A DNA stretch of 12,017 nucleotides, from NCBI GenBank assembly GCA_943324165.2, contig CALPKO020000013.1, positions 1-12,017 on the forward strand. Reading direction: 5' to 3'. Below, piece after piece: positions 7,108 through 12,017 of this stretch (the first letter of the stretch is position 1; every line of letters starts with the position of its first letter). The translations under genes and the position numbers were made by a program. The DNA is from Bdellovibrio sp. ZAP7 (GTDB taxonomy: Bacteria > Bacteroidota > Bacteroidia > Flavobacteriales > Flavobacteriaceae). The notes below the pieces were generated by a model. It saw only the letters and a list, made by a program, of their open reading frames with translations. It ran no database searches and was not told the DNA's origin.

Positions 7108-8085
7108 TTATTTTAAGATTTTAATCGATTTGATAATGGCCTCCAATTCAAACATTAAGTCGCGTTTATCGGTTGACGGCGCATAACAAAAACCTTCAAT
7201 AATGATGAATTTTCGTTTGGATCTATCCATTATCGCATAGTTGATGAATGAGCCTGACATATAATCGCCTTTTAACTCCCAAGTGCCCTTTGTTTCGAAA
7301 GTTCTTTTCCCATCTAATAACGTTTTTAAAAAATAAGGCGAATAAGATTCTTCTGTAATCATTTTTGAGTTTCTAACCCTGGTATGGATGTACAAAGCTC
7401 CAATAGAATCTCGTATTTTTATAATGTTATTGCTTACATTATCATTTTTTAAAATACTTTTAAACGGCACTTTATAAATTAAAATGTTGTTGTTTCCGCT
7501 CAAAATTTCTCGCTTAAGCCAAATAAAATTCGCTCGACTCAAAGCTATTTTATAAGTTGAAGGCAATTTTAAACTAACTTTAAATTTACTTCTGATTTTT
7601 TTATCACTCAGCAAAGATAAGTTGATTACTTTTTGGGTTTCCAGAATTTCAGTTTGCTTGAATTTCTTGATGATTAAATCGAAATTATTTTCTAATTCTT
7701 CGATAATTTCCTCATTAGAATTTCCTGCCAAATGCACGACATTTTGCGGTTTTGCAAATTCATCAACCTCAATTCTAAAGCGATTTTTGTCGTCTTTGTT
7801 TACAATTAAAAGGTTTCGGCTATAAATTTTGTTCGCATCAATCGCTTTTGAAGGGTATTGATTAATCGTAAAAAGAGGTTCTTCTTGTGGCAAGCCGTCA
7901 ACGGGAGAGGCAAATTTTTTACGAAGGCTATCGCCAACTTCGCCATTCCAAAGTTGGTCGTTGATAATGATTGTTAAACCATTTATTCTTCCCGTTGAGG
8001 TTATTTCAACAGGTGTTTCTTTCTTTTTGGAACAAGAAATAAATAAAAGTGAAGTAAAAAAAACAGTTAACAAAATCTTTTTCAT
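7108..8085 (-). CDS. DUF4837 family lipoprotein
   Basis: The 325-residue protein begins with a lipoprotein signal: MKK, a hydrophobic run (residues 4-15) and a lipobox ending F-I-S-C with C18 as the lipidated cysteine, followed by the charged SKKKE. The mature part matches, as I recall it, the DUF4837 family common in Flavobacteriia and of unknown function: an early GRINGLTIIINDQLWNGEVGDSLR segment (33-56), LPQEEPLFTINQYP (65-78), SRNLLIVNKDD (89-99), a helical acid/Lys-rich stretch (124-146), FIWLKREILSGNNNILIYKVP (187-207) and a C-terminal GTWELKGDYMSGSFINYA block (262-279). With no Asp at +2 it is likely sent to the outer membrane, though Bacteroidota sorting differs from E. coli. It lies 9 bases upstream of the elaA-type gene. 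Confidence 0.85.
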   Translation of the reverse strand: MKKILLTVFFTSLLFISCSKKKETPVEITSTGRINGLTIIINDQLWNGEVGDSLRKKFASPVDGLPQEEPLFTINQYPSKAIDANKIYSRNLLIVNKDDKNRFRIEVDEFAKPQNVVHLAGNSNEEIIEELENNFDLIIKKFKQTEILETQKVINLSLLSDKKIRSKFKVSLKLPSTYKIALSRANFIWLKREILSGNNNILIYKVPFKSILKNDNVSNNIIKIRDSIGALYIHTRVRNSKMITEESYSPYFLKTLLDGKRTFETKGTWELKGDYMSGSFINYAIMDRSKRKFIIIEGFCYAPSTDKRDLMFELEAIIKSIKILK

Positions 8086-8102
8086 TGTTTTTGTTTTGGA
8101 TT

Positions 8103-8110
8103 TAAATATA
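8103..8110 (-). promoter_or_regulatory. Possible -7 box for the DUF4837 lipoprotein-elaA pair
   Basis: On the minus strand it reads TATATTTA, which fits TAnnTTTG except for the last base. It is 17 bases before the ATG, in the 65-bp gap after the TerB-like gene. Read-through from the TerB-like gene is an alternative. Confidence 0.35.
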
Positions 8111-8150
8111 GGATTAAATCTTTTAACATGAACCAGATTTTGCCGTTAAT

Positions 8151-8582
8151 TTATTTATTCATGTGTTGCATTTCATAAATAAACGTGTCCAAATCTACTT
8201 CTAGGACCAATAAAGATAAGGCTTTGTCAACTATATAATGAACATTTCCTGGGGTAAAACCAAGTGCTAATGCAAATCTTGCCAAAATGTCTTTTTGGCG
8301 TTGTCCTAACACATGCTCAACAAACACCATTCTTGATAAATCATACAAACGCTCAAGTCGTTGTGTGTGCAAAGATGGCGGATTGATTGGATATTTTAAA
8401 GGATTTTCTAGAATTTCAGCATATTCTTCTGTCGAAATTTCTAATTGAACAGCTAATTTGTCTAAAAACAAACGTTCTTCCGCGCTTAAATGTCCATTTT
8501 CCATCGCCACTCGCACTATCGCAGAAAAATGACCTTTATTTCTATTTTTAAATCCACTATCGAATAAATCTGAAAATGACAT
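8151..8582 (-). CDS. TerB-like family protein
   Basis: The 143-residue protein looks all-helical and matches the TerB/DjlA-N type fold: MSFSDLFDSGFKNRNKGHFSAIVRVAMENGHLSAEE (residues 1-36) includes the A-x-x-x-G-x-L-x-x-x-E repeat signature around 27-36, and a second half-repeat runs over about 88-110 (VEHVLGQRQKDILARFALALGF). The C-terminal 120-143 is a further acidic helix. There is no signal peptide or membrane span, so it is cytoplasmic. The family name comes from tellurite-resistance TerB, but nothing else of a ter operon is here, so a tellurite role is not supported; flavobacterial copies are usually stand-alone proteins of unknown job. It is divergent from the HupE/UreJ-like gene over a 174-bp gap and has its own exact -7 box. 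Confidence 0.85.
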   Translation of the reverse strand: MSFSDLFDSGFKNRNKGHFSAIVRVAMENGHLSAEERLFLDKLAVQLEISTEEYAEILENPLKYPINPPSLHTQRLERLYDLSRMVFVEHVLGQRQKDILARFALALGFTPGNVHYIVDKALSLLVLEVDLDTFIYEMQHMNK

Positions 8583-8605
8583 ATCTTTTTGTTTTTTATG
8601 AATTG

Positions 8606-8613
8606 CAAATATA
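8606..8613 (-). promoter_or_regulatory. Bacteroidota -7 promoter box for the TerB-like gene
   Basis: On the minus strand it reads TATATTTG, an exact TAnnTTTG match, and its last base is 23 bases before the ATG. No clear -33 TTG is visible at the usual spacing. Confidence 0.55.
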
Positions 8614-8724
8614 AATGTATTTCTATTTTAGGGAAAGCATTTTACAAATTTTTATGATATAATACAGCAAGCCGAAATCAAAAAACCGACGGTAAAAACT
8701 ATCTGTTAAATTAAAAATAAATTG

Positions 8725-8732
8725 TAAATTTG
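8725..8732 (+). promoter_or_regulatory. Bacteroidota -7 promoter box for the HupE/UreJ-like operon
   Basis: TAAATTTG is an exact TAnnTTTG match, 24 bases before the preferred ATG. It overlaps the TTG codon at 8730 that opens the longest possible reading frame, which argues that the longer N-terminus is not translated. Confidence 0.5.
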
Positions 8733-8756
8733 ATTTTCCTTAAAGCAAAAGTTATG

Positions 8757-9353
8757 ATGTCAGAATTTTGGATTTATTTTCAAATCGGTTTACGACATGT
8801 TTTAGACGTAAAAGCCTATGACCATATACTTTTTTTAATTGCATTAACCGTTCCGTATGCATTCAAAGATTGGAAAAGAGTTTTGGTTTTGGTTTCTGTT
8901 TTTACGCTTGGACACACTTTATCACTTTTGCTTTCGGTTTTTGGAATTGTTGTAGTAAAACCTGTTTTCATCGAATTTTTAATTCCAATTACCATTCTAA
9001 CAACCGCTTTTTTTAATTTATTTACGGCAGGGAAATCGTTAAAAAAAGAAAGTATAAGCATTACTGGCTTTATTACTTTGTTTTTTGGAGTCATCCACGG
9101 ACTTGGTTTTTCAAATTATTTTAAACCAATTTTATCAGGAACAGCAAGCGATAAGTTAATTCCAACGTTAGAATTTGCATTAGGAATTGAATCTGCTCAA
9201 ATTTTTGTGGTTTTAATTGTTTTGATATTGTCTTTTGCAGTGCAATCCATTTTTAGATTTTCAAAAAGAGATTGGATTTTAGTGCTGTCATCATTGGTAA
9301 TTGGTGTAGTTTTGCCAATGATTATTGGAAGTGAAATTTGGACAAGAAAATAA
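8757..9353 (+). CDS. HupE/UreJ-like multi-pass membrane protein
   Basis: The 198-residue integral membrane protein belongs to the HupE/UreJ type 2 group, whose better-known relatives are linked to nickel handling for hydrogenase and urease. Visible: GLRHVLDVKAYDHILFL at residues 11-27 with H14, D22 and H23, a second histidine in the LGHTLSL segment (H53), and a third in GVIHGLGFSNYF (H114), the likely metal-binding set; E144 lies in LGIESAQ. Hydrophobic spans are at about 23-36, 41-63, 71-92, 102-119, 148-167 and 173-191. Start: the frame is open from a TTG at 8730, but the promoter box overlaps that codon and MSEFW.YF.IGL is the expected family start, so I chose the ATG at 8757 (8754 is possible). 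Neither hydrogenase nor urease genes are nearby, so the substrate is unknown. The dCMP deaminase gene starts 5 bases after its stop. Confidence 0.87.
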   Translation: MSEFWIYFQIGLRHVLDVKAYDHILFLIALTVPYAFKDWKRVLVLVSVFTLGHTLSLLLSVFGIVVVKPVFIEFLIPITILTTAFFNLFTAGKSLKKESISITGFITLFFGVIHGLGFSNYFKPILSGTASDKLIPTLEFALGIESAQIFVVLIVLILSFAVQSIFRFSKRDWILVLSSLVIGVVLPMIIGSEIWTRK

Positions 9354-9358
9354 GAAGA

Positions 9359-9790
9359 ATGGAAGCAAAACAAAATAAATACGACAAAGCTTATCTGCGC
9401 ATTGCCAAAGAATGGAGCGTTTTATCTTATTGTGAAAGAAAAAAAGTAGGTGCCATAATCGTCAAAGACCGAATGATTATTTCAGATGGCTACAACGGAA
9501 CGCCTTCTGGATTTGAAAATTGTTGCGAAGACGAAGAAGGTTTGACACGTTGGGATGTTCTGCATGCAGAGGCCAATGCTATTTTGAAAGTGGCACGTTC
9601 TACCCAATCTTGCGAAGGAGCAACGCTCTATATCACGCTTTCTCCATGCAAAGAATGCAGTAAACTTATTCATCAATCGGGAATAAAAAGAGTAGTGTAT
9701 CAAAATGGGTATCGCGATGATTCTGGTATAAAATTCTTAGAAAAAGCTGGGATAGAAATTGTTCATATTCCAGTTTTAGAAAACCAATGA
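9359..9790 (+). CDS. dCMP deaminase family protein (ComEB-like)
   Basis: The 143-residue zinc enzyme would deaminate dCMP to dUMP for thymidylate synthesis. Zinc ligands are seen in HAE (H69, with E71 as the proton shuttle) and PCKEC (C97 and C100). The GYNGTPSGF loop (residues 44-52) and the CEDEEG.TRWDVLHAEANAI block are typical of the dCMP deaminase/ComEB branch rather than of cytidine or tRNA-adenosine deaminases. Length is normal. The frame could begin at a TTG at 9338, inside the preceding gene, but the ATG at 9359 gives a standard N-terminus and a 5-base gap after the HupE/UreJ-like stop. The order membrane protein, dCMP deaminase, S41 protease is, from memory, repeated in other flavobacteria. 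Confidence 0.93.
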   Translation: MEAKQNKYDKAYLRIAKEWSVLSYCERKKVGAIIVKDRMIISDGYNGTPSGFENCCEDEEGLTRWDVLHAEANAILKVARSTQSCEGATLYITLSPCKECSKLIHQSGIKRVVYQNGYRDDSGIKFLEKAGIEIVHIPVLENQ

Positions 9791-9840
9791 AATGAGCATG
9801 ACCTGAAGTTGGTTGTAAGCACAGTTAATACTATGCGAAT

Positions 9841-9901
9841 TACATATGACCGATAAAAAACAATCAATATCTACATATGAAAGACCATAAAAAATATTTC
9901 C
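9841..9901 (+). repeat. Imperfect tandem duplication around the ctp start codon
   Basis: TACATATGA occurs at 9841-9849 and again at 9872-9880, 31 bases apart, and each copy is followed 4-7 bases later by an ATAAAAAA run. The second copy holds the ATG of the protease gene. The first copy's ATG (9846) opens a 14-codon frame ending at TAA 9888-9890, overlapping the protease start by 14 bases in another frame. This may be a small duplication or chance in A+T-rich DNA. Confidence 0.4.
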
Positions 9902-11451
9902 CGATCCTCATTTTTTCAGCATTGGCATTGGGTTTAGTTTTAGGGACTTTACTAAATTTCCCTAATGCGGAGAATGGCTTTTCGAAAAACAATCATAAAA
10001 ACAAACTCAAAAAAATCATTGATTTTATCGATAATGAGTATGTTGATAGCGTTAACACAGATTCAATTGTTGATTTGGCAGTAACCAACATTCTAGATAA
10101 ATTAGATCCGCACTCTGTTTATATAGAAAAAAACGAAATGAGCGAAATTACTCAAAGCATGAAAGGAGATTTTGTGGGAATTGGCATCAATTTTTATATG
10201 TTTAAAGATACGGTTGCCGTAATAAAACCTATTCCGAATGGGCCTTCAGAAAAAGCTGGCATTTTAGCAGGCGATAGAATTTTATTTGCGGATAAAACAC
10301 AACTGTTCGGAAAAAAAATGGTTTCGGACAGTTTGTTTTCTAAATTAAAAGGAGAAGTTGGTTCGAAAATTAATTTGACCATTTACCGCAAAAGCACAAA
10401 AAAAACGCTGCGTTTTTTGGTGAACCGAGACCATGTAGCCATAAAAAGTGTAGATATTGGTTTGATGTTAGACAAAACAATGGGTTATATAAAAATCAAT
10501 CGTTTTGCCGAAACTACTTATGATGAATTTGAAAAAGAACTTCTGCAACTTAAAAAACAGGGCGCAAAATCGTTGGTCATTGATCTTCGTGACAATGGTG
10601 GAGGTTATTTGGAAAAGGCAGTTGAAATAGCAGATGATTTCTTAAAAGATAAAGATTTAATTGTTTTTACAAAAAACAAAAAAGGCAGAATCGACAAGAC
10701 TTTTGCTACTGAAAATGGAAGTTTTGAAACAGGAAACGTTTTTGTATTAATCAACGAAAACGCTGCTTCGGCAAGTGAGATTCTGGCTGGCGCATTGCAA
10801 GACAACGATAGGGCGACTATTGTCGGCCGCCGTTCTTTTGGAAAAGGATTGGTGCAACGCGAAATGAATTTCGAAGATGGTTCTGCAGTTCGGTTAACTA
10901 TTGCACGTTATTATACGCCAACTGGTCGTTCTATACAAAAATCGTATAAAAAAGGACACGAAGCTTATTATAAAGATTTCGACAATCGTTTTAAAAATGG
11001 CGAGTTGTATAAAAAAGACAGCATAAAAGTAAATGATTCTTTGAAATTCAAAACCAAAAAAGGAAAAATTGTTTACGGTGGTGGCGGAATTGTTCCTGAT
11101 ATTTTTGTGCCGTTAGAAATAGAAAATTCTGATGAAAATATTGCTTATTTATTGCAATCTGGTGCTTTAGGATTTTTTGTTTTTGAACAATTAGATCAAA
11201 AAAGAGGTGTGTTTAACGGTTTGACTTTCGATAAGTTTTTAACAAAAATTGAAAGCACGGAGCTGTACTTTAAAAACTTTGAAAAATACTTGATTAAAAA
11301 CAAATTAGAAGTAACAATAAGCCGAAACAAGCGCTTAATCAATAAATATATTAATGCAGAATTTGCGCGTCAACTTTATGGTGAAAAGCAATATTATGCT
11401 TTAATGCTTAAAAATGACACCATGATTAACACCATTTTGAAGAATAACTAA
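9877..11451 (+). CDS. S41 family C-terminal processing peptidase with PDZ domain
   Basis: The 524-residue protease of the CtpA/Prc/CtpB type cleaves C-terminal tails of envelope proteins outside the cytoplasm. In order: a basic N-terminus and hydrophobic span (about residues 8-27; signal anchor or uncleaved signal); an N-terminal helical region (41-90); a PDZ domain (about 94-183) with GDFVGIGI as the carboxylate loop; and the S41 protease domain with DLRDNGGGYLEKAVEIADDF (236-255), ENAASASEILAGALQD and RRSFGKGLVQ. The catalytic set is S298, K323 and Q327, whose spacing (25 and 4) is that of CtpB (309/334/338). A C-terminal extension of about 150 residues follows, as in other flavobacterial members. 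The ATG at 9877 is preferred. It lies 86 bases after the dCMP deaminase gene, with no clear promoter in that gap. Confidence 0.95.
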   Translation: MKDHKKYFPILIFSALALGLVLGTLLNFPNAENGFSKNNHKNKLKKIIDFIDNEYVDSVNTDSIVDLAVTNILDKLDPHSVYIEKNEMSEITQSMKGDFVGIGINFYMFKDTVAVIKPIPNGPSEKAGILAGDRILFADKTQLFGKKMVSDSLFSKLKGEVGSKINLTIYRKSTKKTLRFLVNRDHVAIKSVDIGLMLDKTMGYIKINRFAETTYDEFEKELLQLKKQGAKSLVIDLRDNGGGYLEKAVEIADDFLKDKDLIVFTKNKKGRIDKTFATENGSFETGNVFVLINENAASASEILAGALQDNDRATIVGRRSFGKGLVQREMNFEDGSAVRLTIARYYTPTGRSIQKSYKKGHEAYYKDFDNRFKNGELYKKDSIKVNDSLKFKTKKGKIVYGGGGIVPDIFVPLEIENSDENIAYLLQSGALGFFVFEQLDQKRGVFNGLTFDKFLTKIESTELYFKNFEKYLIKNKLEVTISRNKRLINKYINAEFARQLYGEKQYYALMLKNDTMINTILKNN

Positions 11452-11915
11452 ATGAAATTTTCCTCTTCCATCATTTTTAAAATGGTTTCACTGTAATATT
11501 TATTTCCTTCGATTATCGTTTCCATTACGTTCAAGAATTCATTAAAATCCATATCGTTTTTTATTATTAGTCCAATAGGGTTTAAATTATCTAAGAGGTA
11601 TTTGAATTTTATTTTATCTTCGTGCATGGTCAGCAAAATGATTTTGCAATTGGGCATTGTTTTTTTAAGTAAAATGGCCAAATCGATACCAGATGAAATA
11701 TTTTTTTCTGGATAAGTTGGAATGCTGATATCAAACAACGCAATATCATATTCTGTTGTGGCATTCGTTATCACTTCGTAGCCGGTTTTACCATCAATAC
11801 CGTCATAATAAATCATTTCATATTCTGTTGGTTTGAAAAGATCTAGCGTGTTTTTGTAAGCTTGAAGGATAAATGGATGATCATCAACCATTAACATTTT
11901 TATTTTTTGTCTCAT
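11448..11915 (-). CDS. Response regulator, receiver domain only (output domain missing)
   Basis: The 155-residue protein has a complete receiver: acidic pair D11-D12 (MVDDHP), phospho-acceptor D62 in ALFDISIP, switch threonine T96 in ILLTMHE, and K119 in LIIKND. The sequence is of the NarL/FixJ kind used in Bacteroidota, whose members usually run to about 210-220 residues with a LuxR-type helix-turn-helix. Here the reading ends just after the last receiver helix (YYSETILKMMEEENFI, 140-155), at a TAG that overlaps the stop of the protease gene on the other strand; the DNA beyond codes for that protease, so no helix-turn-helix follows in any frame. It may be a truncated regulator or a CheY-like single-domain protein. 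It lies 11 bases downstream of the histidine kinase gene and is co-transcribed with it. Confidence 0.85.
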   Translation of the reverse strand: MRQKIKMLMVDDHPFILQAYKNTLDLFKPTEYEMIYYDGIDGKTGYEVITNATTEYDIALFDISIPTYPEKNISSGIDLAILLKKTMPNCKIILLTMHEDKIKFKYLLDNLNPIGLIIKNDMDFNEFLNVMETIIEGNKYYSETILKMMEEENFI

Positions 11916-11926
11916 TTTTTTTATTT

Positions 11927-12017
11927 TTAAAGTTGGGGCATTTCAAAATTTAGTATAGTTCCTTTACCTGGGTTGGAATCGACGTTCATTATTCCTTTAG
12001 AATCTTTTGTTCTTTCA
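11927..12017 (-). CDS. Sensor histidine kinase, C-terminal fragment (cut by window edge)
   Basis: Only the last 29 codons plus TAA are in the window. They read ERTKDSKGIMNVDSN then PGKGTILNFEMPQL, which is the end of the HATPase_c domain of a histidine kinase: the S-N-P-G-K-G-T turn is the G2 box that closes over ATP, followed by the terminal strand xxFEMP. The frame is open to the window edge. The stop lies 11 bases before the ATG of the response regulator, so kinase and regulator form a two-component pair with the kinase first. Type of sensor domain and signal cannot be told from this fragment. Confidence 0.8.
   Translation of the reverse strand, partial: ERTKDSKGIMNVDSNPGKGTILNFEMPQL

Noticed and set aside
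8151..8582. Tellurite-resistance or stress (ter) system
   Set aside because: Only a lone TerB-like protein is present; no terC, terD or terZ-type genes are adjacent.
8730..8756. TTG extension of the HupE/UreJ-like gene
   Set aside because: The TTG lies within the -7 box, and family members start at MSEFW-type residues.
8816..9094. 92-residue minus-strand frame inside the HupE/UreJ-like gene
   Set aside because: It is antisense to a clearly conserved membrane protein and shows no family features.
9338..9358. TTG extension of the dCMP deaminase into the preceding gene
   Set aside because: The ATG at 9359 gives a normal N-terminus, and the extension would only overlap the HupE/UreJ-like coding end.
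1..12017. Mobile element, defence system, CRISPR, prophage or biosynthetic cluster
   Set aside because: No transposase, integrase, direct-repeat array, nuclease-helicase set, toxin-antitoxin pair or synthase genes are visible; nearly all sequence is conserved housekeeping genes.

Overview
The window looks like ordinary chromosome from a member of the Flavobacteriaceae (Bacteroidota), probably Flavobacterium or a close relative. The grounds are low G+C, absence of Shine-Dalgarno sequences, several matches to the Bacteroidota -7 promoter box TAnnTTTG just ahead of genes, and protein families typical of the group (the DUF4837 lipoprotein, the TerB-like protein, the HupE/UreJ-like + dCMP deaminase + S41 protease cluster). 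I see no insertion sequence, prophage, CRISPR array, tRNA or rRNA.

Layout: (1) 1-621, the 3' part of a PLP-dependent cysteine synthase, closed by a strong hairpin terminator. (2) 856-2299, yicC and gmk as a two-gene operon. (3) 2296-4225 on the minus strand, a DUF808/YedI-like membrane protein gene followed by dusB, which has its own promoter and a TTG start; dusB meets gmk tail to tail with overlapping stop codons. (4) 4226-4634, a 409-bp intergenic region whose right part carries a -7 box and a folded RNA resembling the Flavo-1 family, ending 22 nt before lepA. (5) 4635-6431, lepA, with a textbook terminator. (6) 6652-8582 on the minus strand, terB-like, then a DUF4837 lipoprotein and an elaA-type acetyltransferase as a tight pair. 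(7) 8757-11451, the HupE/UreJ-like membrane protein, dCMP deaminase and C-terminal processing protease. (8) 11448-12017 on the minus strand, the end of a sensor histidine kinase and a response regulator that keeps its receiver but has no DNA-binding output domain; it meets the protease gene tail to tail with overlapping stops.

Most genes are housekeeping: sulfur assimilation, nucleotide supply (gmk, dCMP deaminase), tRNA and ribosome function (dusB, lepA), RNA metabolism (yicC) and envelope proteolysis (ctp). I found no convincing new multi-gene system. The items most worth a second look are the structured RNA in front of lepA, the receiver-only regulator, and the two CTAA-type convergent stop overlaps.
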